Shown here: in pieces, positions 24,266 through 32,403 of the stretch
Layout: every line of letters starts with the position of its first letter
How positions within the stretch are numbered: the first letter of the stretch is position 1
NCBI GenBank assembly: GCA_963796565.1
Contig: CAWCMA010000001.1
Span: 310,001 to 374,000 of the forward strand
Length of the DNA stretch: 64,000 nucleotides
From: JAKAVN01 sp963796565
GTDB lineage: Bacteria > Desulfobacterota > Binatia > Binatales > Binataceae
Direction: 5' to 3'
The notes under the pieces: model-generated
Told to the model about the DNA's origin: nothing
The model's database searches: none
Seen by the model: only the letters and a program-made list of their open reading frames with translations
Translations under genes and position numbers: made by a program

Positions 24266-25588
24266 ATGGGCTTGGGTAAGCTTTGGCGCGGCGTCGAGCC
24301 GGGCAAGGGCAGCAACGGCGCCGGGCGTTCGCCTCGTCTGCCGCGCCGCTATTCGGCCTGGAGCCTTTTTCGTCACGGACTGACCGGCGAGGACTGGCCG
24401 CGAGTCTGGCGGGCGCACGATCTCAAGCCCAGCTATGACGTAGTAATCATCGGTGCGGGAGTCCATGGACTGGCGGCCGCTTACTATCTCGCCCGGAACC
24501 ACGGCATCACGAACGTTGCGGTGCTGGACCGCGGCTATCTGGGCGGCGGCAATTCGGGCCGCAACACAGCGATCGTTCGTTCCAACTATTTAACGCCCGA
24601 GGGAGTGCGCTTTTATAATCGCTCGGTGAAACTCTACGAAGGGCTGGCCGCCGAGCTGAATTTCAATGTCATGTTCTCGCAGCTCGGCCATCTGACCCTG
24701 GCACACACGGATAGTTCGTTGCGCACGATGCGCTGGCGCGCCGAGGTCAACAAGCTCGAAGGAGTCCGCTCGGAAGTTATCGATCCGCAGGAGATCAAGC
24801 GGCTGGTTCCGTACCTCGATGTTTCGCCCGACGTGCGTTATCCCATCCTCGGCGCCCTTTATCATGTGCCGGGCGGGATCATACGTCATGATGCGGTCAA
24901 CTGGGGCTACGCGCGCGGTGTCGACGCTCAGGGCATCCACATTCATCAGAAGACCGAAGTCGTCGGGATCGATGTGGAGCACGGGCGGGTTGCCGCCGTT
25001 AGGACCAGCCGGGGCAGGATTACTACGCGATGCGTGCTCAACTGCACGGCGGGATGGTCGAGCGTGGTCGCGGCGATGGCCGGAGTTACGCTGCCGATCG
25101 TAACCTATCCACTGCAGGCCGCAGTGACCGAACCGGTCAGGCATTTTCTGAGCGCGGTGGTCGTCTCCGGCACTTTGCATGTGTATGTAAGCCAAACCGA
25201 TCGTGGCGAGTTGGTTTTCGGCGCCAGCGTCGATCCGTTCGGGTCTTATTCCACGCGCGGCTCGTTGGAGTTCACCGAAGAGTTGGCCGGCCAGATACTC
25301 GAGCTGATGCCATCGATCGCCAAGGTTCGGCTGGTGCGCCAGTGGGCCGGGCTATGTGACATGACTCCTGATTTTTCACCCGTCATGGGTGTGACGCCGG
25401 TCGAGGGGTTTCATGTCGACGTCGGATGGGGCACGTACGGCTTCAAGGCGGGACCCGTATCGGGCGAGGCGATGGCTCAGCTCGTCGCGAGCGGCAAGAC
25501 GCCCGAGTTAATCGCGCGGTTCGGTCTCGCGCGCTTTTCTCAAGGTGAGCTGGTCGGTGAAAAAGGCGCAGCCTCGGTCGGACACTGA
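24266..25588 (+). CDS. mgdA: N-methylglutamate dehydrogenase subunit A (SoxB-like flavoprotein)
   Basis: MgdA is the oxidase-type subunit that oxidises N-methylglutamate to glutamate and methylene-H4F or formaldehyde. The 440-residue protein carries a FAD dinucleotide site (DVVIIGAGVHGLAAAYYLAR), GGGNSGRNTAIVRSNYL, and the segment GGIIRHDAVNWGYARG. His-208 in that segment lies where the covalent-FMN histidine of heterotetrameric sarcosine oxidase sits (by remembered alignment). It ends with GVTPVEGFHVDVGWGTYGFK. The N-terminus is about 35 residues longer than I expect for SoxB. Its neighbours are exactly the other three sox-type subunits. Confidence 0.92.
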   Translation: MGLGKLWRGVEPGKGSNGAGRSPRLPRRYSAWSLFRHGLTGEDWPRVWRAHDLKPSYDVVIIGAGVHGLAAAYYLARNHGITNVAVLDRGYLGGGNSGRNTAIVRSNYLTPEGVRFYNRSVKLYEGLAAELNFNVMFSQLGHLTLAHTDSSLRTMRWRAEVNKLEGVRSEVIDPQEIKRLVPYLDVSPDVRYPILGALYHVPGGIIRHDAVNWGYARGVDAQGIHIHQKTEVVGIDVEHGRVAAVRTSRGRITTRCVLNCTAGWSSVVAAMAGVTLPIVTYPLQAAVTEPVRHFLSAVVVSGTLHVYVSQTDRGELVFGASVDPFGSYSTRGSLEFTEELAGQILELMPSIAKVRLVRQWAGLCDMTPDFSPVMGVTPVEGFHVDVGWGTYGFKAGPVSGEAMAQLVASGKTPELIARFGLARFSQGELVGEKGAASVGH

Positions 25589-25618
25589 GACAGGCGAATG
25601 CCTGGATAGGAGCGCTGA

Positions 25619-25921
25619 ATGACATTGGTGCCTTGCCCAAATTGTGGACCGCGCAACGCCAGCGAATTTCGCTGGTGCGGAGAGGTCAAGCCGAGACCCG
25701 ACTCCAATAGTGCAACGCCGGAGCAATGGCGCAATTACTTATACCTCAAGGCGAACGGCGCAGGATGGATTACGGAGACCTGGTATCATCGCGAAGGATG
25801 CGGCCGATACTTTCGCACCGAACGCCATACGCTCACCAACGAGATTCGTGCCACAGGCGCTGGAGGCGAGCCGGAGCCTGCCGTAGCTGAGTCCGGAACT
25901 GGAGCGAACGGGCGTCGATGA
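25619..25921 (+). CDS. mgdB: N-methylglutamate dehydrogenase subunit B (SoxD-like)
   Basis: A 100-residue protein starting MTLVPCPNCGPRNASEF, the zinc-binding opening of sarcosine oxidase delta subunits. WRNYLYLKANGAGWITETWY and HREGCGRYF follow, with a Gly/Ala-rich tail. The subunit packs against alpha and beta and is structural. Its last four bases overlap the start of mgdC (ATGA). The call is firm because of the motif and its place between the beta and alpha genes. Confidence 0.93.
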   Translation: MTLVPCPNCGPRNASEFRWCGEVKPRPDSNSATPEQWRNYLYLKANGAGWITETWYHREGCGRYFRTERHTLTNEIRATGAGGEPEPAVAESGTGANGRR

Positions 25922-28716
25922 ATGCGTCGATGACGCGTCGGCTCGCCCCACAACGTGGCGAGGTCATCGATCGTGCGAAGACCTTCACCTTCGGCTGGAA
26001 TGGCGCACAGTTCCCCGCTTACGCGGGAGATACGATCGTTTCCGCTCTCGCCGCTTGCGGAGTGCAAGTCTTCTCGCGCAGCTACAAGTACCATCGGCCG
26101 CGCGGGATCCTCACCGCCAACTATCTGGATCCGTCCTGCATGATGCAGGTCGGCGACGAGCCCAACGTCCGCGCGGCGCACTGTCTTGTCGAGCCGGGGA
26201 TGAATGTCACGGCTCAGACCGGCTGGCCATCGTTGAGCTTCGACGTCAAGGCGGGCATCGGGCTGATCGCGCGCTTCCTGGGGCCTGGATTTTACTACAA
26301 GACCTTCATGTGGCCGCGCCGATGGTGGCCACTCTACGAGCATCTCTTAAGGCGCTTCATCGCGGGCGGAAAAACTTCTGCGAATTCGGAGCATGGCTAT
26401 TACGACAAACGCTATGCGCATCCCGATGTCGTGATCACCGGTGGTGGACCGGCGGGAATGGCGGCCGCCGCGGCGGCCGCGCAGGCCGGTGCGCAGGTGA
26501 TGCTGGTGGAAGAGGAGCACCACCTGGGAGGCCATCTGCGGTACGGCGACGAAAAAGCGCTGGGCGCGCTGGCGCAACTCCTCGGCGAATTGCGGGCGCA
26601 GACGGGAGTCGAGGTCTTGACCAACGCCGTGGTCACCGGCCGCTACGACGGGAACTGGATCGCGGTCGTCGCACGTGGCCTGCCGAAGGTTGCCGAACGT
26701 CTGATCAAGGCGCGGGCGAAGGCTTTGGTGGTCGCGCCCGGACTGATCGAGCGGCCCTATGTGTTCGAAGGAAACGATCTGCCGGGCGTTATGCTCTGCG
26801 GCGCGGTTCGACGCCTGATCAACCTTTACGCAGTACGCCCCGGTACGCGCGCAGTGGTATTCACCGCCAACGATGATGGTGATTTGGCTACCCTCGACTT
26901 GCGCCGCGTCGGCATCGAGGTGGCCGCGGTCGCCGACGCCAGGCGCGGTGAAGGGATCGTGCGCGCGCGGGGACGCAAGAGAGTCCGCGGCGTCGAGTTG
27001 ACCAGCGGCTCGCGGATTGATTGTGACTTGCTGGTGATCGCCGCCGGATGGACCGCGCCGACTGCGCTCCTGAACATGGCGGGCGACCACCCGAAATATG
27101 AGTCGGCCGCGGCGCGCTTCTTTCCCGGCGGCAATCTGCCGGACGGCGTCTTTGCCGCGGGAGGTCTTGCCGGCGATGGTTCAATCGAGGAACTGATCGC
27201 TCACGCTCGCGCGGTCGGAGCGGCGGCGGCCGCTCGGGCGGGCCATGGTACGGGACCCGCCAAAATACCGAAGCTTGGGATGCACGGTCATCCGGCGCTT
27301 TTCCGGAGCCGAACGCACGGAATGGTGGACTGGTGCGAAGATGTTTCCTCCAGGGATATCCATTCCGCAGTCGTGGAAGGCTATGACTCGATCGAGTTGG
27401 CGAAGCGTTACACCACCGCCACCATGGGCCCGACTCAGGGCAAGCTCGAGACCATCAACACGATGGCGATAGTGGCTGAAGCGGTGGGAAAATCACTGGC
27501 AGAGATCGGGACGACAACCTGGAGACCGCCGTACGCGCCGATCACGCTGGGAGCGCTGGCGGGCCGTCCGTCGGAACCGATGCACGTATCTCCGATGCAG
27601 CCGTGGCATGAGTCACACAATGCGCAACCGCTGGTCGCGGGAAAATGGATTCGTCCCGAGCATTACGGCGACCTACAGGCGGAGGTCGCCAATACGCGCA
27701 CCAATGTGGGTATCATCGACGTAACTCCGCTCGGTAAATACCTACTGCACGGTTCGGACACTCCAAATCTGCTCAACTTCCTCTACGTCAACAATTGGTC
27801 GAAGCTGCCGGTAGGGTCGGCTCAGTACGGCCTGATGTGTACTGATGATGGGGTAGTGCTTGACGACGGTGTTGCCGCTCGCCTGTCTGCGGATGAATAC
27901 TTCATGACGACCACATCATCCGGAGCGGCTGGCGTGGGTGAGTGGATCGAAACGTGGCTGCAGGGCTCAAGTTGGGAAGGGCGGGTGCATGTGACGCCCG
28001 CTACCGACGCGTTCGCATCGATCAATGTCGCGGGCCCTCGTGCGCGGGAATTACTCAGTCGGATCACAGAAAATGTCGATTTAGATCCTGCGTCCTTTGC
28101 TTACATGGGAGCGCGTCGGGGCCGCGTGGCCGGCGTGGACGGGTGTCTTCTATTGCGCCTGGGATTCACCGGAGAGCTGAGCTATGAACTGCACGTGCCT
28201 GCGGGTTACGGGCTCTACGTGTGGGAGACACTGCTTGAACGCGGACGCGACCTCGGAATTGCGCCCTTCGGCGTCGAGGCACAGCGCGTCATGCGCCTGG
28301 AGAAGGGGCACGTCATTGTGGGACAGGATACCGACGGTCTGACGCAGGCGTTCAGCCTTGGATTGGGCAAGCTGATCAAGTTCGCCAAGCCCGACTTCGC
28401 CGGCAAGCCTGAACTCAAGTGGCAGTCGGAGCGGAGTGACTATTCTCGCCTGGTGGGCCTGTGGCCAGTGGATCCGGCCCTGGTGCCGCCCGAGGCGAGT
28501 CTGATCGTCAAGGGCGACAGGATCCTGGGGAGAATCACTTCGAGCCGCATGTCGCCCACGCTGCGTCGCTCGATATGCATGGCCCTGGTATCAGAAGATT
28601 CCTCCGGTGCGGGCACTTCCGTCACGGTGCGCCTGCCCGACGGGCGAAATGTTTCAGCGGTTGTTACAGAGCGACTTGCCCACTTCGATCCAAAGGGGGC
28701 ACGCCTGCGTGGCTGA
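25918..28716 (+). CDS. mgdC: N-methylglutamate dehydrogenase subunit C (SoxA-like, NAD- and H4F-binding)
   Basis: The 932-residue alpha-type subunit has four parts. The first is an N-terminal ferredoxin-like domain (GVQVFSRSYKYHRPRGIL) with no cluster cysteines visible. A pyridine nucleotide-disulfide domain follows, with GGGPAGMAAAAAAAQ at about residues 176-190, then a SoxA A3-type linker (WCEDVSSRDIHSAVVEGYDS and later TTATMGPTQGK). The C-terminal half is a GcvT-like tetrahydrofolate domain (SEPMHVSPMQPWHESHNAQP onwards) that would accept the methyl carbon as methylene-H4F. It overlaps mgdB by 4 bp and mgdD by 8 bp. Confidence 0.93.
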   Translation: MNASMTRRLAPQRGEVIDRAKTFTFGWNGAQFPAYAGDTIVSALAACGVQVFSRSYKYHRPRGILTANYLDPSCMMQVGDEPNVRAAHCLVEPGMNVTAQTGWPSLSFDVKAGIGLIARFLGPGFYYKTFMWPRRWWPLYEHLLRRFIAGGKTSANSEHGYYDKRYAHPDVVITGGGPAGMAAAAAAAQAGAQVMLVEEEHHLGGHLRYGDEKALGALAQLLGELRAQTGVEVLTNAVVTGRYDGNWIAVVARGLPKVAERLIKARAKALVVAPGLIERPYVFEGNDLPGVMLCGAVRRLINLYAVRPGTRAVVFTANDDGDLATLDLRRVGIEVAAVADARRGEGIVRARGRKRVRGVELTSGSRIDCDLLVIAAGWTAPTALLNMAGDHPKYESAAARFFPGGNLPDGVFAAGGLAGDGSIEELIAHARAVGAAAAARAGHGTGPAKIPKLGMHGHPALFRSRTHGMVDWCEDVSSRDIHSAVVEGYDSIELAKRYTTATMGPTQGKLETINTMAIVAEAVGKSLAEIGTTTWRPPYAPITLGALAGRPSEPMHVSPMQPWHESHNAQPLVAGKWIRPEHYGDLQAEVANTRTNVGIIDVTPLGKYLLHGSDTPNLLNFLYVNNWSKLPVGSAQYGLMCTDDGVVLDDGVAARLSADEYFMTTTSSGAAGVGEWIETWLQGSSWEGRVHVTPATDAFASINVAGPRARELLSRITENVDLDPASFAYMGARRGRVAGVDGCLLLRLGFTGELSYELHVPAGYGLYVWETLLERGRDLGIAPFGVEAQRVMRLEKGHVIVGQDTDGLTQAFSLGLGKLIKFAKPDFAGKPELKWQSERSDYSRLVGLWPVDPALVPPEASLIVKGDRILGRITSSRMSPTLRRSICMALVSEDSSGAGTSVTVRLPDGRNVSAVVTERLAHFDPKGARLRG

Positions 28717-29374
28717 TACGTTGCCCATCGCGCGAAGCCCTATAACGCAGGCGCCTCCCGTCGTGGTGGTTGCGGGATGGTCGGTATCGGCCAAACCAAG
28801 CAGCAGTCCGCTGCGCCTCATCGACTGCACGCCATGTCAAAAGATTCTCCTGCGTGCCGCTGCGAGTACCGCGGTGGCGCGATCGCTGGGTGTGGACCGC
28901 GGACACATGAAACACATGGAACGCGATGGCTTCGGCGTGCTCGTGGCGGGTGTGGGCCCGGAAGAATGGCTGATGATCGGCTCTCCCGGCGGGTCCCTTC
29001 CTTCGGCGATCACGAAAACAAATGATGGAGCGACGCCATCGACCGTCGTCGACTTGACTCACGCTCGCGCCCTGATACGCATCGTGGGGGCGGATAGTGC
29101 GAGGGTTCTATCGAAGCTGTGCGGTATCAACTTCAGCGATACTGCCACTCCTAACGATACCGCGTTACGCACCTCGGTCGCGAGATTGGTCACGGAGATT
29201 ATCCGTAACGATCGCGCTGAGCCCTTTGCGGCGGCGACAGATCCAGGAGAGCTAGTGCGCTCCTATCTGATCATGTGCGAGCGTTCAGCCGGGCAATACC
29301 TGTTCGATACACTTTTGGACGCCGGTCAGGAATTTGGTATCGACGTAGAAGGTTTCGGAGCCAGCTTGCACTAG
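28709..29374 (+). CDS. mgdD: N-methylglutamate dehydrogenase subunit D (SoxG-like)
   Basis: Translation starts at GTG 28709 inside the stop region of mgdC (GTGGCTGA), with AGGGGG about nine bases upstream. An ATG at 28607 would overlap mgdC by over 100 bp in another frame and is rejected. The product is 221 residues of the GcvT/SoxG type (RDGFGVLVAGVGPEEWLMIG, VVDLTHARALIRIVGADSAR). It completes the heterotetramer and ends the pathway operon. The call depends partly on position after mgdC. Confidence 0.88.
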   Translation: MADTLPIARSPITQAPPVVVVAGWSVSAKPSSSPLRLIDCTPCQKILLRAAASTAVARSLGVDRGHMKHMERDGFGVLVAGVGPEEWLMIGSPGGSLPSAITKTNDGATPSTVVDLTHARALIRIVGADSARVLSKLCGINFSDTATPNDTALRTSVARLVTEIIRNDRAEPFAAATDPGELVRSYLIMCERSAGQYLFDTLLDAGQEFGIDVEGFGASLH

Positions 29375-29418
29375 AGGGCGGATTTGCCCTATGCGTTTTC
29401 TGATTCGGAGTCCGCACG

Positions 29419-29685
29419 ATGATCGCGCTAGCGGTGGGTTACCTGGCAGCCGGAATCCTGATGCTCACGGCCGCGGGATGCGACCCGGTGGTGAGCATTG
29501 CGGGAGCCGACTTTCCGGGTTGGCTGTTGTGCGCGGCAGGCGGCGCGATCCTTGCCACACTCTGTCGTCCGCTGTTTCTCGCTGTCGGCCTCGAACGCTA
29601 TCTGCGCCCGGTGCCGCTTTTCTACGGCGGCCTGATCGCGATGTTCGCGCTGATCGGATGGGTCATCTTTTTTAGCCGTACCTGA
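29419..29685 (+). CDS. YtcA-like small inner-membrane lipoprotein
   Basis: An 88-residue protein with a signal ending in a lipobox (LTAAGC, Cys-21) followed by DPVVSIAGADFPGWLLCAAG and two hydrophobic segments. This matches the small YtcA family, which in E. coli sits next to mdtNOP and has no defined function. The next gene, an MdtN-like fusion protein, starts 10 bp later. The family call is from memory of the pattern and is supported by this neighbourhood. Confidence 0.75.
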   Translation: MIALAVGYLAAGILMLTAAGCDPVVSIAGADFPGWLLCAAGGAILATLCRPLFLAVGLERYLRPVPLFYGGLIAMFALIGWVIFFSRT

Positions 29686-29695
29686 GCCGTAAACC

Positions 29696-30769
29696 ATGGC
29701 GCCGGCGAGCGACAGGCTATCAACCGAAGATCCGGTGCGTCGAACCGGCGCTCGGATTCTATTCGCGGCCGTCATTCTCGCCGACCTCGTGCTTGGCGCA
29801 TATGTTCTGCACCTCTACTATTTGCATCCGCGTACCGACGACGCCTACGTGCGCGCCAACATCGTCGCGGTCGCGCCGGAGGTGAGCGGCACGATTGTCG
29901 AGCTTCCGCTGCGCGACAATCAGCACGTCAGGGCGGGCGACCTGCTGTTTGCCATCGATCCGCGCCCTTACCAGGCCGAGCTCGATCTGGCCGAGGCCCA
30001 TCGTGCGCTTGTTAATCTGCAAATCGAGGCCCTCGACCATGCGGTCGGTGCCGCCGAAGCGAGCCAGAAGCGGGCCGAAGCCGACGCGGACTACGAGCGT
30101 CAGTATCTCGCACGCCTTGTGCCGCTCGCAAAGGAGGAGTTCGTAACCGCGAACAAGGTGGCCGATGTCCGCAGCAGACTTGCCGCCGCGCTCGCGGCGA
30201 CCGAGCAGGCGCGCAACGAGGTCGGCCAAGCCGAAAAGCAACTGGGGCAAGTCGGCGACATCAACGCGCGCCGTGCCGAGGCTGAGGCCCAGGTCTACAA
30301 GGCGAAACTCAACGTTGGCTATTGCCGAGTGCGCGCGCAGTTCGACGGCTACGTCACCAACCTGAACATCGCGGTCGGCCAATACGCGAACCGCGGGCGC
30401 GAAGTGATAAGCCTGGTCGATAATCGCACCTGGTACGTCATCGCCAATTTCCGCGAGACCTTTCTTTCGCACATCGCGCCCGGGATGAATGCGCGCGTCT
30501 ATCTGCTGGGCTATCCCAACCAGCGCTTTCGCGGTGTGGTGGAGGGCGTGGGCTGGGCGCTATACCAGACGAACGGGGCCACGGTGGCGGGTCTCGCCAA
30601 CGTCGCGCCGACACTCAACTGGGTACGGCTCGCGCAGCGCTTTCCGGTTCGCATCACACTCGGAGCCGAGGATCCCAGGTTTCCGTTCCGGATGGGCGCG
30701 ACCGCGGTCGTGACGATCGAAAGCGAGCCGCCGCGCCCGCCCCCGACGATCCGGTCGCAAGCCCGATGA
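29696..30769 (+). CDS. HlyD-type membrane fusion protein (MdtN/AaeA-like)
   Basis: This periplasmic adaptor of an efflux system is 357 residues long. One N-terminal membrane helix (ILFAAVILADLVLGAYVLHL) is followed by TDDAYVRANIVAVAPEVSGT, the family's first lipoyl half. A coiled-coil hairpin of about 90 residues rich in Ala, Glu and Arg comes next, then the second lipoyl half (VRAQFDGYVTNLNIAVGQYA) and a beta-barrel. It would link the FUSC transporter at 32404 to the outer-membrane channel encoded on the opposite strand. The short tail (PPRPPP) is Pro-rich. Confidence 0.9.
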   Translation: MAPASDRLSTEDPVRRTGARILFAAVILADLVLGAYVLHLYYLHPRTDDAYVRANIVAVAPEVSGTIVELPLRDNQHVRAGDLLFAIDPRPYQAELDLAEAHRALVNLQIEALDHAVGAAEASQKRAEADADYERQYLARLVPLAKEEFVTANKVADVRSRLAAALAATEQARNEVGQAEKQLGQVGDINARRAEAEAQVYKAKLNVGYCRVRAQFDGYVTNLNIAVGQYANRGREVISLVDNRTWYVIANFRETFLSHIAPGMNARVYLLGYPNQRFRGVVEGVGWALYQTNGATVAGLANVAPTLNWVRLAQRFPVRITLGAEDPRFPFRMGATAVVTIESEPPRPPPTIRSQAR

Positions 30770-30788
30770 ACGGGGTTGCTCCGATTTC

Positions 30789-32327
30789 TCACGGTCGAGC
30801 CTGCGGCGGAATGGCTCCGCTCGCGTAGGCGACCGAGGCAGCCGAAATCAGGAGGTCGGCCCGGCTTCCGACCATCGTGTACTTGGCGTCGGCCAGATCG
30901 CGTTCGGCCGACAGCAAATCGACGATCGTCGCCAGCCCGTGCTTGAACGATTTGAAATTCGAATCGTAGGCTGACTGCGACGCCTGCAGCAACGCCTGCG
31001 CATATTGGTACTTCCTAAGCGCCGTCGTGAAAGCGTAATAGGCGCGCCATACCTGGCTCGCGACATCGAGTTGGTATTGATACACATGCGCGCGCGCGCC
31101 CTCGCGATCGGCCTCGGCGCGCTCGATCGAGTTCACATGCTCGAAGCCGGCAAACGCGTCCCATCGAACCGCGATGCTGGCGGCGTACTCCGGCGCCATC
31201 GCCGTGAACTGCGGCGTCGGTGGATTCGACAACCGATAGTTGAAAGCGTGACTACCGTAATAGCTGGAAAGCTCGACGGTCGGATACATCGAAGCCCGCG
31301 CCAGATCGACCTCGGCATCGTCCGAGCGCAGCGCGGCAACCTTGGCCGCAAGGTCGGGCCTTTCACGCATCGCAACATTGATTAGATCCTCGACCGCGCC
31401 GCTGAGCGTGGCGGGAACCGTCTGGCTGCCGAAGCTCTCGACTTCCGGCAGCGCGTCGACGCGGACGCCAAGCGCGACCGCGAGGTCGGCCTGAGCGTCG
31501 CTGACCCCGAGCTCCGCGTTTTCCAACTCGTAATGGGCCCGCGCTTCGCGCTGGCGTGCCAGCAGAACATCGGGTTTGGTCGCCAGCCCGGCGGCATGGC
31601 GCTTCTCGACTGCGATTCGGTCGGTGGTTGCCAGGCGTACGATCGCCTGCGCGGCGGCAACATTCGCCCGCTCGGCATCGAGCAGGTAGAAACTCTTTTC
31701 GACCGCGAACACTACCTCCTGGATCTTGCGGTTGAATTGGAAATTCGCCGCCAGCATCTGTTCGCGCGCCGAGCGCGAGGTCGCGTCGCGACGGCCGAAA
31801 TCGGCGAGCTCGTAGTTCATCGTGAGCAGATTGCTGCTCTGCCAGTTCTTAAGCGTGCCCCAATGCTTCGGGACCTGGTCGACGATCCGCTCGTATCCGT
31901 TCTGGCTGTCGACGCGCACAGTTGGATAGAAGGGCGCGCGGCTGATTCCCCATCCGGCGGCGGCCGCGCGCGCCGCCTCCCACGCTTCGCGCGTGTCGGG
32001 ATTCCGGCTCAAGGCGAGGTCGATCAAGGCTGGAAGGTCGTACTTCAAGCGCACCGCGCGCGCCGGACGATTGTTGTCGAACCCACCGGCCGCCGCCTCG
32101 ACATTGATCGCCTGCTCGTTCGGGCCGGGTTGCCATTCGTGCTGCACCGCCGCCGGCGCCCATCGAGACGGATTGAACTCCGGTCGTTCACCCGACGCGG
32201 CGCATCCGCCAAGCCCGGCGAGCATCAACAGCATGCAGACCTTGAACCTTAGTCCAAGGTACTGGCGCTCGCGTTTCGCGGCAAACCACAAACTACGTGG
32301 TTGAACCCGTTTGTTCGACGGCGTCAT
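30789..32327 (-). CDS. TolC-family outer membrane efflux lipoprotein (MdtP/OprM-like)
   Basis: The start is uncertain. ATG 32327 gives about 512 residues with a basic leader ending in MLLMLAGLGGC, a lipobox-like end; ATG 32234, with AAGG five bases upstream, is an alternative. The frame is open to 32723, but that extension runs through the divergent promoter and has no protein-like pattern. The body shows the TolC duplication: DLPALIDLALSRNPDTREAW near the start and paired long helices (ALRSDDAEVDLARASMYPTV, later TIVDLLSAERDLADAKYT). It should form the outer-membrane duct for the MdtN/FUSC proteins encoded divergently. Confidence 0.85.
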   Translation of the reverse strand: MTPSNKRVQPRSLWFAAKRERQYLGLRFKVCMLLMLAGLGGCAASGERPEFNPSRWAPAAVQHEWQPGPNEQAINVEAAAGGFDNNRPARAVRLKYDLPALIDLALSRNPDTREAWEAARAAAAGWGISRAPFYPTVRVDSQNGYERIVDQVPKHWGTLKNWQSSNLLTMNYELADFGRRDATSRSAREQMLAANFQFNRKIQEVVFAVEKSFYLLDAERANVAAAQAIVRLATTDRIAVEKRHAAGLATKPDVLLARQREARAHYELENAELGVSDAQADLAVALGVRVDALPEVESFGSQTVPATLSGAVEDLINVAMRERPDLAAKVAALRSDDAEVDLARASMYPTVELSSYYGSHAFNYRLSNPPTPQFTAMAPEYAASIAVRWDAFAGFEHVNSIERAEADREGARAHVYQYQLDVASQVWRAYYAFTTALRKYQYAQALLQASQSAYDSNFKSFKHGLATIVDLLSAERDLADAKYTMVGSRADLLISAASVAYASGAIPPQARP

Positions 32328-32328
32328 T

Positions 32329-32364
32329 GGATGCGTCGCGGGATGCTTTGCGGGATGCGTCACG
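32329..32364. repeat. Three 12-bp tandem repeats in the divergent promoter
   Basis: Units GGATGCGTCGCG, GGATGCTTTGCG and GGATGCGTCACG follow one another without gaps. They lie in the short divergent gap between the outer-membrane factor and the FUSC gene, right beside the chosen start of the former. A role in regulation is possible but not shown. Confidence 0.6.
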
Positions 32365-32403
32365 CTCGAAGCGCAAAGTATGCTTTGATTTGCGGCCAGA
32401 GGG

